From Ryuthela nishihirai (lineage: Eukaryota; Arthropoda; Arachnida; Araneae; Heptathelidae): DNA of 64,000 nucleotides. The stretch covers positions 40,669,095 through 40,733,094 of the forward strand of contig JAWZYU010000028.1 in NCBI GenBank assembly GCA_038380435.1. The letters run 5' to 3'. A program made the translations under genes and the position numbers. The notes under the pieces were generated by a model, which was given only the letters and a program-made list of their open reading frames with translations, was not told where the DNA came from and made no database searches. Shown in pieces: positions 32,351 to 44,029 of the stretch (its first letter is position 1; each line of letters starts with the position of its first letter).

Positions 32351-32824
32351 ATAGAATAATTATATAAAGGAAAATTCGCAACCCCTCACACACAAATTCT
32401 TACAACGTTCGCTAGGAGACAGAGGCGCCCTCTTTAGGAACAACAACTGATGTAGGCGATTCCAATTTTAAGAATTTAGGAAAGGGATGCACATATGTTT
32501 TAGTCATGGGGCCGAATAAAAAATATTATGTTTGCTGTAAGCCAATAGTTGGGGAGTTGGGGGAGAGTGCAATAAAAAAGAAAAAAAAAAGCTTCGTTTT
32601 GCTTATTACATTTTTTCCGTAGGTGCAAAATGAGGGAAAAAAATAAATATTAATATAACGTTTATTTTACAGTCGAAACTGAAGTAGGCTTGCCAAAACC
32701 GTAAGTGAAGGAGGATACTGAATCCCGTAAATGAGCTACTGAACATTCAGTTGACTTTAGTAGAGTCAGATTTAAGAATATTGTTTTATATTGTCAAATT
32801 TTCACGGAACCGGAAAAATATTTG
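32351..32824. other. AT-rich unique spacer
   Basis: No feature recognised. Confidence 0.3.
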
Positions 32825-33602
32825 TTGGGTTGGGTTGTTTTATCTCTGAGCGGCACTAGTTTGCACACCATGGGCTAAATGGCCAGGTCACAAGAACCCC
32901 AAAGGCTCAGAGAAGGTTGGGGGAGGGGACCCACTGGAACAGCTGTTGGGAGACAGATGGTAGTCTCTCGTCAAGGGAGGCGGGGTGGATCAGTCGGTAG
33001 CGCGCCAGGCTCGTAATCTGTAGTTCCCAGGTTCGAGTCCCAGCTGGATCAGCGTTGAGATTTATCTCCGCAAAATTCCCCGCCCTGCCCACGGTCAGTA
33101 GCGGACACCGATGGGCTTGAAAAGGCCGCCGTCCATCGGATGGGACGTTAAGCCTTGGCCCCGTGTGCGGGAGAGCCATACCATGTGCACGTTAAAGAAC
33201 ACGCTGGATGGCCTTGACGGGAGACTACCATCTGTCTCCCAACAGCTGTTCCAGTGGGTCCCCTCCCCCAACATTCTCTGAGCCTTCGGGGTCCATGTGA
33301 CCTGGCCATTTAGCCCATGGTGTGCAAAAAAGTGCCGCTCAGAGGTAAAACAACCCAACAACTCCCGTCAAGGCCATCCATCGTGTTCTTAACGTGCATA
33401 GGGATGACTCTCCCGCACATTGGATCACGGTTAAAAGTCCCTCCCGACAGATCCATTCCAAGCCCATCCGTGGTCCCTACTAACCGAGGGAAGAGAGAAG
33501 AGTTTTGCGGAGATAAATCTCAACGCTGACCCCACTGGAACTCGAACCTGGGAACTGCAGATTACGAGTCTGGCGCGCTACCGACTGAGCCACTCCCGCC
33601 CC
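32825..33602 (-). mobile_element. SINE A (antisense) split by a nested sense SINE A
   Basis: Its 3' part (32825-32976) and 5' part (33362-33602) flank the inserted copy; the 5' part is diverged, as expected of the older element. Confidence 0.92.
32977..33361 (+). mobile_element. SINE A nested in SINE A, with TSD
   Basis: Complete sense copy between ctctcgtcaagg (32965-32976) and ctcccgtcaagg (33362-33373), one mismatch. Confidence 0.94.
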
Positions 33603-33661
33603 ACAATTGACGGAATTTGATCCACACATTCTTTACCATTTACGAAAGTAACTTGAATTGT

Positions 33662-34022
33662 GGGTTGGTTGTTTTACCTCTGAGGGGCATTCTTTTGCAC
33701 ACAATGGTCTAAATGACTAGGTCACTCGGAGGGCTCAGAGGGTTGACAGAAGGGGACCCACTTAACAGTTGTTAGGAGACAGATGGTAGCCTCTCGTCAA
33801 GGCTTACAGCGTGTTCTTTAATGTGCACAGGGTATGGCTTCCCGCACGCTGAACCACGACTAAATATTCCATTCGACGGATGGCGGCCTTTCCAGGCCCA
33901 TTGGTGGTCAATACTGACCGAAGGCAGGGCGGATGGTTTTGGAGAAATAAATCCGCTGACTCAGGAAGGACTCGAACCTGCAAATTTTGACCCTGGCGCA
34001 CTACCGACTGAGCCACCCCCAC
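33662..34022 (-). mobile_element. SINE A, old copy
   Basis: All blocks recognisable but worn (for example gactcgaacctgcaaatttt); ends at ccacccccactg. Confidence 0.82.
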
Positions 34023-34045
34023 TGAACGGAGAAAAGAGTTGTTGT

Positions 34046-34440
34046 GTTGGGGTTGTTTTATCTCTGAGCGGCACTTTTTTGCACACCATGAGCTAAATGG
34101 CCCTAAATGGCCAGGTCACATGGACCCCGAAGACTCAGAGAAGGTTGGGGGAGGGGACCCACTGGAACAGCTGTTGGGAGACAGATGGTAGCCTCCCGTC
34201 AAGGCCATCCAGCGTGTTCTTTAACGTGCACAGGGTATGGCTCTCCCACACACGGGGCCACGGCTTAACGTCCCATCCGACGGACGGCGGCCTTTACTAA
34301 GCCCATCGGTGTCCCCTACTGACCGTGGGCAGGGCGGGGAATTTTGCGGAGATAAATCTCAACGCTGACCCAGCTGGGACTCGAACCTGGGAACTACAGA
34401 TTACGAGCCTGGCGCGCTACCGACTGAGCTACTCCCGCCC
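34046..34440 (-). mobile_element. SINE A, full length
   Basis: Antisense copy with a short tandem duplication, taaatggccctaaatggcc, near 34092. Confidence 0.94.
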
Positions 34441-34570
34441 CAAGGGACTTGGGTTCAAGTCACGGGAGGGCATGGATGCTCATGTTGTCTTTCTGCTGAG
34501 GTACAAACTGACAACCTCCTATCAGACCTTTGTGGCAAGCAGCTGCTTGAAAGGGGTATTTTTTTTTTTC
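34441..34570 (+). mobile_element. SINE B, head-truncated and deleted
   Basis: Starts at aagggacttgggttcaag, lacks part of the body (cctgccatcc), ends ctgcttgaaaggggtattt. Confidence 0.88.
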
Positions 34571-35105
34571 ATTTATATAATAAGAAGATAGTAAAATAAA
34601 GAGTAACCGCAATGGCTGACTGTTAAAAAGCAAAAAGCTATAGGAAGACTAGTGAAAAAGAAAAACCAATAAGGTGATTATCCCTAAATGCATTTGGCAT
34701 CTTTTTATATTAAAAATAACGGTAAATTTACAATTGAAGAGATTCTGTTGAAATTAAAAATTTGTTTAGTGATCAAAATCCTGATTTGAACTACAGCAAG
34801 AGAAAATAAAAAGTCTTTTCCCAAACACTGAAAAATGATCTCCACATGGTCGTCGCGTTGATTTTGGGATGCAGTTCCTCTTCCATCATGATGCCTCTGG
34901 GAGCTCCATCCCGAAATGAAGTCGCCGGAGGTCGCAGCGTTTTCCCTCCCAGATGGGAAAGAAAATGCGGAATCTGTTTATTACTTTAAGAGATGAGTCC
35001 GTGCTTCATTGCGTCAAAGACTGCATAAATAGCTTCGTTTAGTAATGGGAGCGTCCTTGGTAAAGGTTAGCTCTCCCCCCCTCCGATATTTCTCTTTCAC
35101 CCCTT
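34571..35105. other. Unique spacer
   Basis: No gene recognised. Confidence 0.3.
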
Positions 35106-35275
35106 TGCTCTCGGATTGGCTCAGTTGCTATGGCTACAGGCTTGTAATCTACTATTCCCAGATTGAGTCCCACCTGGTCCAGCGTTGAGATTTATCTCGG
35201 CAAAACCCATCTCTTGCTCTCTGTCAGAAGAATGGCAACAGATGGATGGACTACGAAAGTCCTTCGGATGGGACG
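35106..35275 (+). mobile_element. SINE A head half, old copy
   Basis: ggattggctcagttgctatgg through agcgttgagatttatctcgg; cut by the following MITE. Confidence 0.8.
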
Positions 35276-35626
35276 TACAGTCGCTAAAAAAATATCAGAA
35301 CACTAGTGTTGATTGCAGAATTCAGAAAAAATATCTGGCAACGATTTTTTCTAGAAATTAGTGATCTGGCAACCTTCGTGTGTCACGTGACACAAAGGTT
35401 ACCAGATCACTAATTTCTAAAAAAAAAATCGTTGCTAGATATTTTTTCTGAATTCTGTAATCAACCCCTAGTGTTCGGATATTTTTTTGAGCAGAAAAAA
35501 TATTAATTGTCACGTGACACGAAGGTTGCCAGATCACTAATTTCTAAACAAAATCGTTGCAAGATATTTTTTTCTGAATTCTGCAATCAACCGTAGTGTT
35601 CGGATATTTTTTTTTGAGCGACTGTA
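35276..35626. mobile_element. Foldback MITE with an extra half-copy
   Basis: Left terminus TACAGTCGCTAAAAAAA, right terminus gagcgactgta. An internal gttcggatatttttttgagc at 35472-35491 marks an earlier right end, followed by a second complementary arm. Confidence 0.9.
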
Positions 35627-36150
35627 CGGAAGTTTGGTGAATTCTTCTATCCACAGTACTGTAAGTTCATGTCAACAGAAGAATCGAACCATCTTTGAAT
35701 GGATCCAACCACGGTTCATCGACGTCTTTCTTTAACTCAGCAAGCTTTGATGGGAGGTAAAATTTGACAGGTAAAATAAACATTACGGAACCAAACAGAC
35801 AATCAGAGGGTCAAAAGCTACGAATATTTTCTTTCTATGCAAATCTGCTTTCCCGAGTAGATGGTGACCCTCCTACACTTACAAAACCTGTTTAAGAGAG
35901 GTCTTGCTTGTTGCCTGCCCCTACCTCCCTGTCACTCCTTGAGGAAGAAGAGCCCCCCCCCCCCCCCCCCCGAATCCTTTTAACCAATCGATCATCTCGA
36001 ATGCAGGCCACAAAGCCAAACCATCGTCACCTTATTTAGAGGCAGGTGATCACCCTTCTCGAGAATCGTGAGCAAGGCATTCCTGTTCAGTGAATTTAGT
36101 TGATTTACTTCTGATTCGCATTGGTTTAAATAGCCAAGTCACGAGGATCC
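35627..36150. other. Unique spacer with C19 run
   Basis: An uninterrupted run of 19 C lies at 35953-35971. No gene. Confidence 0.4.
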
Positions 36151-36538
36151 TTGGGTTGGGTTGTTTTACTTCTGAGCGGCACTTTTTTGCACACCATGGG
36201 ATTAATGGCCAGGTCACATGGACCCCGAAGGCTCAGAGAAGGTTGGGGGAGGGGACCCACTGGAACAGCTGTTGAGAGACAGATGGTAGCCTCCCATCAA
36301 GGCCATCCAGCGTGTTCTTTAACGTGCACAGGGTATGGCTCTCCCGCACACGGGGCCACGGCTTAACCTCCCACCTACGGACGGCGGCCTTTCCAAGCCC
36401 ATTGGTGTCCCCTACTGACCGTGGGCAGGGCGAGGAATTTTGCGGAGATAAATCTCAACGCTGACACAGCTGGGACTCGAACCTGGGAACTACAGATTAC
36501 GAGCCTGGCGCGCTACCGACTGAGCCACCCCCGCCCCA
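36151..36538 (-). mobile_element. SINE A, full length
   Basis: Antisense copy near consensus; inserted beside older SINE A debris (36540 on). Confidence 0.94.
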
Positions 36539-36851
36539 AATGACCAGGTCACAAGGACCCTAAGGGTTCAGAGAAGTTTGGAGATGAAGTCCACCAAGCA
36601 TGTTCCTTAACGTGTACGGTTTATCACCTTCCCAAAACCTTCTCTGAGGGGTCCTTGTGACTTTCTCTGAGGGGTCCTTGTGACTTAGCCATTAATCCAC
36701 TGTGTGCAAAAAAGTGCCTTTCAGAGATAAAACTCAGAGAAGTTTGAGTTGGGTTGTTATACCTCTGAGCGACACTTTTTTGCACACAGTGGATTAATGG
36801 CTAACTCCCAACAGCTATTCCAGTGGGTCCCCTCCCCCAACCTTCTCTGAG
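36539..36851. mobile_element. SINE A debris
   Basis: Short pieces in both orientations, including a direct duplication of ctctgaggggtccttgtgac (36642 and 36664). Confidence 0.8.
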
Positions 36852-36919
36852 CCTTCGGGGTCCTTGTGACCTGGCCATTTACCCATGGGTAAATGGCCAG
36901 GTCACAAGGACCCCGAAGG
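36852..36919. repeat. Perfect 68-bp palindrome made of SINE A
   Basis: Two 34-base arms meet without spacer at cccatggg (centre 36885/36886). The left arm is SINE A sense (ccttcggggtccttgtgacc), the right arm its exact reverse complement. 36851 and 36920 do not pair. Three tandem acaaggaccccgaagg words follow (36904-36943). Confidence 0.97.
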
Positions 36920-36944
36920 ACAAGGACCCCGAAGGACAAGGACC

Positions 36945-39128
36945 CCATGGGTAAATGACCAGGTCACAAGTACCCCGAAGGCTCAGAGGTTGGGGGAGGG
37001 GACCCACTGGAACAGCTGTTGGGAGACAGATGGATCCTAAGGGTTTAGAGAAGGTTGGAGATGAAGACCCACTGGCCAGTTGCTAAGAGGCAGGTGGAGG
37101 CATCGTTTAAGTCCACAAGCATGTTCCTTAATGTGTACAATTTATCCCCTTCCCAAACCTTCTGTGAGGGGTCCTTGTGACCAAAAAAGTGCCTTTCAGA
37201 GATAAAACTCAGAGAAGTTTGAGTTGGGTTGTTATACCTCTGAGCAGCACTTTTTTGCAAAACCATGGGTAAATGGCCAGGTCACAAGGACCCCGAAGGC
37301 TCAGAGGTTGGGGGAGGGGACCCACTGGAACAGCTGTTGGGAGACAGATGGATCCTAAGGGTTTAGAGAAGGTTGGAGATGAAGACCCACTGGCCAGTTG
37401 CTAAGAGGCAGGTGGAGGCATCGTTTAAGTCCACAAGCATGTTCCTTAATGTGTACAATTTATCCCCTTCCCAAACCTTCTGTGAGGGGTCCTTGTGACC
37501 AAAAAAGTGCCTTTCAGAGATAAAACTCAGAGAAGTTTGAGTTGGGTTGTTATACCTCTGAGCAGCACTTTTTTGCAAAACCATGGGTAAATGGCCAGGT
37601 CACAAGGACCCCGAAGGCTCAGAGGTTGGGGGAGGGGACCCACTGGAACAGCTGTTGGGAGACAGATGGATCCTAAGGGTTTAGAGAAGGTTGGAGATGA
37701 AGACCCACTGGCCAGTTGCTAAGAGGCAGGTGGAGGCATCGTTTAAGTCCACAAGCATGTTCCTTAATGTGTACAATTTATCCCCTTCCCAAACCTTCTG
37801 TGAGGGGTCCTTGTGACCAAAAAAGTGCCTTTCAGAGATAAAACTCAGAGAAGTTTGAGTTGGGTTGTTATACCTCTGAGCAGCACTTTTTTGCAAAACC
37901 ATGGGTAAATGACCAGGTCACAAGGACCCCGAAGGCTCAGAGGTTGGGGGAGGGGACCCACTGGAACAGCTGTTGGGAGACAGATTGATCCTAAGGGTTT
38001 AGAGAAGGTTGGAGATGAAGACCCACTGGCCAGTTGCTAAGAGGCAGGTGGAGGCATCGTTTAAGTCCACAAGCATGTTCCTTAATGTGTACAATTTATC
38101 CCCTTCCCAAACCTTCTGTGAGGGGTCCTTGTGACCAAAAAAGTGCCTTTCAGAGATAAAACTCAGAGAAGTTTGAGTTGGGTTGTTATACCTCTGAGCA
38201 GCACTTTTTTGCAAAACCATGGGTAAATGGCCAGGTCACAAGGACCCCGAAGGCTCAGAGGTTGGGGGAGGGGACCCACTGGAACAGCTGTTGGGAGACA
38301 GATGGATCCTAAGGGTTTAGAGAAGGTTGGAGATGAAGACCCACTGGCCAGTTGCTAAGAGGCAGGTGGAGGCATCGTTTAAGTCCACAAGCATGTTCCT
38401 TAATGTGTACAATTTATCTCCTTCCCAAACCTTCTGTGAGGGGTCCTTGTGACCAAAAAAGTGCCTTTCAGAGATAAAACTCAGAGAAGTTTGAGTTGGG
38501 TTGTTATACCTCTGAGCAGCACTTTTTTGAAAAACCATGGGTAAATGGCCAGGTCACAAGGACCCCGAAGGCTCAGAGGTTGGGGGAGGGGACCCACTGG
38601 AACAGCTGTTGGGAGACAGATGGATCCTAAGGGTTTAGAGAAGGTTGGAGATGAAGACCCACTGGCCAGTTGCTAAGAGGCAGGTGGAGGCATCGTTTAA
38701 GTCCACAAGCATGTTCCTTAATGTGTACAATTTATCCCCTTCCCAAACCTTCTGTGAGGGGTCCTTGTGACCAAAAAAGTGCCTTTCAGAGATAAAACTC
38801 AGAGAAGTTTGAGTTGGGTTGTTATACCTCTGAGCAGCACTTTTTTGCAAAACCATGGGTAAATGGCCAGGTCACAAGGACCCCGAAGGCTCAGAGGTTG
38901 GGGGAGGGGACCCACTGGAACAGCTGTTGGGAGACAGATGGATCCTAAGGGTTTAGAGAAGGTTGGAGATGAAGACCCACTGGCCAGTTGCTAAGAGGCA
39001 GGTGGAGGCATCGTTTAAGTCCACAAGCATGTTCCTTAATGTGTACAATTTATCCCCTTCCCAAACCTTCTGTGAGGGGTCCTTGTGACCAAAAAAGTGC
39101 CTTTCAGAGATAAGACTCAGAGAAGTTT
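36945..39128. repeat. 318-bp tandem array, 6.9 copies, derived from SINE A
   Basis: Units begin at ccatgggtaaatg at 36945, 37263, 37581, 37899, 38217, 38535 and 38853, exactly 318 bases apart; the last is cut at about 39128. The first unit differs slightly; the others differ by only a few bases (for example 37913, 37986, 38418, 38530). Each unit joins an antisense SINE A part, a diverged second antisense part, and a sense 3' end. Within a unit ggtcacaaggacccc and ggggtccttgtgacc are complementary. The identical 73-codon minus frames are a consequence of the repeat. Confidence 0.97.
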
Positions 39129-39318
39129 GGAGAAAGAACCACGGCTCAATGTCCCATCCGATTGACGGCGGCCTTTACACGCTCATCGGTGTTTCCTTTA
39201 TCACTGAAGGTAAGGTGGGGGTTTAGTGGGGGGAAAATCTTAAAGTTGGCTCAGTTGCGACTCGAACCTACGAACTACAGATTACGCGCCTGGTGCGCTA
39301 CCGACTGAGTCTATACCC
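39129..39318 (-). mobile_element. SINE A head half, old copy
   Basis: ccacggctcaatgtcccatcc to gcgctaccgactgagtc. Confidence 0.8.
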
Positions 39319-39740
39319 GGTACTCTCCTAACAGTTGTCCAGTGGATTTCTTTCTCCAAACTTCTCTGAGTTCTATATCTGAAAGACACTTTTTTGCACA
39401 CACTGGATTAATGGCTAAGTCACAAGGACCCCTCAGAGAAGGTTGGGGAAGGGGATCCACTGATCAGCTATTAGGGGACAGATGGAAGCCTCCCGTCAAG
39501 GGCATCCAGCATGTTCTTAAACGTGCACAAGTTATGACTCCCTCGCACTTGGATGATAAGCCCCGGATTTACATCCCAACTGACGGGCGGAGGACCTTTC
39601 CAAGTCCATCGGTGTCACCTTTCTTACCATGGGCAGGGATGAGGTTTAGCCGAGATAAATCTCGACACTGGTATAGGTGGGACTCGAACCTGTAAACTAC
39701 AAAATAAGACGCTGCCGACTGAGTCAACCCCCCTGCCTAA
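39319..39740 (-). mobile_element. SINE A, old copy with inverted scrap
   Basis: A sense scrap (39325-39372) is followed by a worn antisense copy to ccgactgagtcaacccccc. Confidence 0.8.
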
Positions 39741-39833
39741 GATTTAAGCACAGTCTGCGTATCAAAAATCCTCCACACATCTCCCCATGATTGGATTTAA
39801 CCCCTTCTCAAGAAAGGGCACTGGAAATGAACG

Positions 39834-40262
39834 TACAGTCGCTCAAAAAAATATTCGAACACTAGGGTTGATTACAGAATTCAGAAAAAATATCCGGCAA
39901 CGATTTTTTTTTAGAAATTAGTGATCTGGCAACCTTCGTGTCACGTGATTACAGAATTCAGGAAAAATATCTGGAGCGTGTACAGCAACTGTACACGCTC
40001 CAGTTACAGTTCACAGCAAACTAGAGCGTGTGCAGTTACTGCACACGCTCCAGTTTGCTGTGAACGGTAACTGCACACGCTCAATATTTCCGTGAGTGAG
40101 CCCACACGATCTAGTATCAAAATAATATGACCACCTACAGTCGCTCAAAAAAATATCCGAACAATATGGTTGATTACAGAATTCAGAAAAAATATCCGGC
40201 AACGATTTTTTTTAGAAATTAGTGATCTGGCAACCTTCGTGTCACGTGACACGAAGGCTGCC
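39834..40262. mobile_element. Composite foldback MITE, right end replaced by SINE B
   Basis: Same order as at 12439: left terminus at 39834, gagcgtgtacagcaactgta, the paired gtgtgcagttactgcacac, then a second start tacagtcgctc at 40136. After cacgtgacacgaaggctgccag it joins SINE B sequence, so the right terminus is lost. Confidence 0.88.
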
Positions 40263-40345
40263 AGCTGCTTGCCACAGAGGTCTGACAGTCTCCTTTCAGA
40301 CCTCTGTGGCAAGCAGCTGCTTGAGGGGGTATTTATTTTATTTTC
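40258..40345. mobile_element. SINE B 3' end in inverted duplicate (hairpin)
   Basis: agctgcttgccacagaggtc at 40263-40282 lies within a 23-bp arm (40263-40285) perfectly complementary to 40296-40318, loop of 10. The right half continues with the normal SINE B tail. Confidence 0.92.
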
Positions 40346-41225
40346 TATTTACAAATTAAACATATACTTAGATCTTTTTCAGTAGTGCAACTGTAGAAAC
40401 TTAACAGAATTCTTTATAAGCTTGAATATATTAAAATTGAAGCAAGATTGAACATCAAACACAAAGTTAGAAGGAAAATTGTCCCACTCTTCTCAAGACA
40501 TTTTTTTCTTTAAAATTGAGTTTATTGAAAAACAAATAGTTCCAATCTCAAAACGTATGTACAACTAACCCAGAAACAATAAAGTGAAACTTCAGAAACA
40601 AGCGTTATCGTTCGAGTTGTCTTTGAGTAAATCAACAATTTCTTCAGCAGATTGTGTCTGCCATCTGAGACCCTGGTAGCCATGACTCGCAATGGGGCCG
40701 GAGTGATTCGCGCTGACGTCATTGAGTGGCGCTGGGGTTGAAAAATCCCTTCAACTTCCTGATTAAGAGGCCAGGTTTGAAGATCAGCAACAAGTCCAAA
40801 CAACTCCAAAGCCAGCAGACGGTTAAATAAATTGACAAAGAGAAACCGTAACCGGAAAGACATTCGTTGTTGTTTCTACTCTATCGATGATGAGTTCGGT
40901 TGAACGTCGTCTGCTTGCACAATCGTAACGGGTCAGATGATTTTTTTTTTCTTTTTTAACGTTTGCTCTTGACCTCGACGGTCAGCTCTGTCCTCTGTGA
41001 ACCATGACACGAAGTCGCAAAATAATTAATATATCGTTTAAAGTCGGATGTTTTCCACGGTGGGAGTGGGTTAGATGTTTTTTCACATCTTACAGACAAT
41101 TTTTTTCCCTAAAAAAGCAAGAAATTGTGTTCATAAATGTAACCAGATTCAGAAATGAAAAAACAATATTTATTTATGCGACGTTTTGACCCCAGTTTAC
41201 CTTGTCCAGCTGTTTTTGGATTTTG
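40346..41225. other. Unique sequence with a CRE
   Basis: TGACGTCA at 40714-40721 lies within a minus-strand 113-codon frame (40522-40863) of no recognised family. No repeat was seen. Could hold an exon or promoter. Confidence 0.3.
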
Positions 41226-41227
41226 GG

Positions 41228-41435
41228 TTGTTTGGCCGAGTGGTTAGCGCGCTTCGCTACTGATCTAAGGGACCTGGGTTCGAGCCCCGGATAAGGCATG
41301 GTTGTATGTGTTGTTTTTCTGCTGAGGTCCTGCCATCTTCTCAGATCTTCTACTTTGGCATATAAACTGACAAGCTCCTGTCAGACCTCTGTGGCAAGCA
41401 GCTGCTTGAGGGGGTATTTATTTATTTATTTATTT
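41228..41435 (+). mobile_element. SINE B
   Basis: Consensus-like head (tggccgagtggttagcgcgc; gggttcgagccccgg), tail (TTTA)n at 41411-41437. Confidence 0.94.
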
Positions 41436-41437
41436 AC

Positions 41438-41600
41438 CTCTGAGCTGGACTTTTGTGCACAAAATGAGCACAAAACATATATTTAAATAAAATGGTCAGT
41501 TCATAAGGACTCCAAAGGCTCAGAGATGACTAAGCACTGTATAGCTGTTAGGAGATAGGTGAAAGCTCTCTTTTCAAGGTTATAACGTGCATAGAGGGAA
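41438..41600 (-). mobile_element. SINE A 3' half, old copy
   Basis: acctctgagctggacttttg to atagctgttaggagatagg; worn. Confidence 0.72.
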
Positions 41601-41726
41601 AGAAATTTATCAAGGATCCATCGTAACGAGTTGGGTGTTAAATACATATATTAATACGGGTTCTATGCCAAAGAGTTTCGAAAAGCACTGTTCCCAAATA
41701 TTCAAAAGGCATCCCTTTAAATGTTG

Positions 41727-42331
41727 TACAGTCGCTCAAAAAAGTATCCGAACACTACGGTTGATTACAGAATTAAGAAAAAATATCTGGAGCGTGTACA
41801 GCAACTGTACACGCTCCAGTTACCGTTCACAGCAAACTGGAGCGTGTGCAGTTACTACACACGCTCCAGTTTGCTGTGAACGGTAACTGCACACGCTCAA
41901 TATTTCCGTGAGTGAGACCACACGATCCAGGTTTTTGTGAGCTCACACGATTCAATGTGCTGTGAACATTAACCGCAACCGCTCCAGTTTGCTGTGAACG
42001 GTAACTGCACACGCTCCATATTCATTGCATTATACATATTAAAAAAATATCCGAACACTAGGGTTGATTACAGAATTCAGAAAAAAATATCTGGCAACGA
42101 TTTTTTTTAGAAATTAGTGATCTGGCAACCTTCGTGTCACGTGACAATTAATATTTTTTCTGAATTTTGTAATCAACCATAAAAAAAAATAAATACCCCC
42201 TCAAGCAGCTGCTTGCCACAGAGGTCTGACAGGAGCCTGTCAGTTTATATGCCACAGTAGAAGGTCTGAGAGGATGGCAGGACCTCAGCAGAGTCAACCA
42301 TAGTGTTCGGATATTTTTTTGAGCGACTGTA
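41727..42331. mobile_element. Composite foldback MITE with SINE B insert
   Basis: Left terminus at 41727, right terminus gagcgactgta at 42331. Includes the palindromic gtgtgcagtta region, a block in the orientation opposite to that at 56880 (gtgagctcacacgattcaatg), an internal restart (aaaaaaatatccgaacacta) and a nested SINE B. Confidence 0.9.
42182..42293 (-). mobile_element. SINE B 3' part nested in a MITE, with TSD
   Basis: 5'-truncated antisense copy between tcaaccata at 42173-42181 and 42294-42302. Confidence 0.92.
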
Positions 42332-42425
42332 CCTATCTTACTATTACTTTTCGCTCCTCATTTGCCACTTTGTTTGTTTGTCAAGACAGTTCCATATCTT
42401 TCGAATTCGTGGGCCAAACATTATG

Positions 42426-42812
42426 AGGGGCGGGGGGTGGCTCAGTCGGTAGCGCGCCAGGCTCGTAATCTGCAGTTCCTAGGTTCGAGTCCCAGTTGGG
42501 TCAGCGTTGAGATTTATCTCCGCAAAATTCCCCGCCCTGCCCACGGTCATTAGGGGACACCGATGGTCTTGGAAAGGCCGTCGTCAGTCGGATTGGATGT
42601 TAAGCCGTGGCCCCGTGTGCGAGAGAGCCATACACTGTACACGTTAAAGAACACGCTGGATGGCCTTGACGGGAGGCTACCATCTGTCTCCCAACAGCTG
42701 TTCCAGTGGGTCCCCTCCCCCAACCTTTTCTGAGCCTTCGGGGTCCATGTGACCTGGCCATTTAGCCCATGGTGTGCAAAAAAGTGCCGCTCAGAGGTAA
42801 AACAACCCAACA
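42426..42812 (+). mobile_element. SINE A with TSD
   Basis: Complete sense copy flanked by caaacattatg (42415-42425 and 42813-42823). Confidence 0.96.
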
Positions 42813-42823
42813 CAAACATTATG

Positions 42824-43289
42824 TGTTATGTGTCAAATTGAAAGATCATCATTCCCCCCAAAGTCGGGGGAAAGGCGGATTGTTTTTTACGAGTTCTACG
42901 GCAAACGAAAGTTCCTGAAGAGAGGTATTTTTAGTGATAATGCATAAAATATAAATTAAAAATTTGAACAATACCTCTCTTCCTAAGTGCGCCCTAAAAA
43001 GTTAAAAAATAAAATAAAAATAGAGAATACTGTTGTGCAATCATGGCCCCAATGGTCATTCTTTACATTTCAACAGAAATTTAATTTGACTTTAAAACTT
43101 TGTCTCTGCCTATCTATACAATGAGACCCGATTTTTAAAACCTAGAAATCTTTTTTTACTCTCCCATTCTGTTTCGTTTACCATTTCGAAATTTCAGCTT
43201 TCGGCTGTCGAATTTGGATGTTTTTCTACTAACTTAAAAATAATGACTGAAAACAGATAGTTTTTTTTTTACTTTTTTTTCGTGTTAAA
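42824..43289. other. AT-rich unique spacer
   Basis: No feature recognised. Confidence 0.3.
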
Positions 43290-43955
43290 TTGAGTTGTTT
43301 TACCTCTGAGTGTACTTTTTTTTGCACACAATCGTCTAAATGCCTAGGTCACAAGGACCCCGGGGGCGGGGGTGGCTCAGTCGGTAGCGCGCCAGGCTCG
43401 TAATCTGTAGTTCCCAGGTTCGAGTCCCAGCTGAGTCAGCGTTGAGATTTATCTCTGCAAATTTCCCCGCCCTGCCCACGGTAAGTAGGGGACATCGATG
43501 GGCTTGGAAAGGCTGCCGTCCGTCGGATGGGACGTTAAACCGTGGCTCCGTGTGCGGGAGAGACATACCCTGTGCACGTTAAAGAACACGCTGGATGGCC
43601 TTGCCGAGAGGCTTCCATCTGTCTCCCAACAGCTGTTCCAGTGGGTCCCCTCCCCCAACCTTCTATGAGCCTTCGGGGTCCATGTGACGTGGCCATTTAG
43701 CCCATGGTGTGCAAAAAAGTGCCGCTCAGAGGTAATCCAACCCAACAAGGACCCCGAGAATGTTGGGGACCCTCTGGACAGCTGTTAGGATACAAATGGT
43801 AGCGTCCAGTTCAGGCCATCCAGCGTGTTCTTTAGTGTCATCTGACCAAGGACAGGTAGTTTTGCGGAGATAAATCTGAACCTGACTCAGTAGGGATTCG
43901 AACAGGAGAACTGCAGATTAGGAACCTGGTGCGCTACCAACTGAACCGCGGCATC
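43290..43955 (-). mobile_element. SINE A, old, split by a young SINE A
   Basis: Its 3' end (43290-43362) and the rest (43745-43955, worn, ending ccaactgaaccgcgg) flank the insertion. Confidence 0.88.
43363..43744 (+). mobile_element. SINE A nested in SINE A, with TSD
   Basis: Complete sense copy between acaaggaccccg at 43351-43362 and 43745-43756. Confidence 0.96.
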
Positions 43956-44029
43956 TCCCATGTTAAACTGAAATAAATTGTAGATTATATTTCAGTTCTG
44001 GACTGACGTTTGACTTTGAGCAGAGGGGT

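Noticed and set aside
37045..37266. Six identical 73-codon genes in tandem
   Set aside because: They are the same antisense frame repeated in the 318-bp SINE-derived array.
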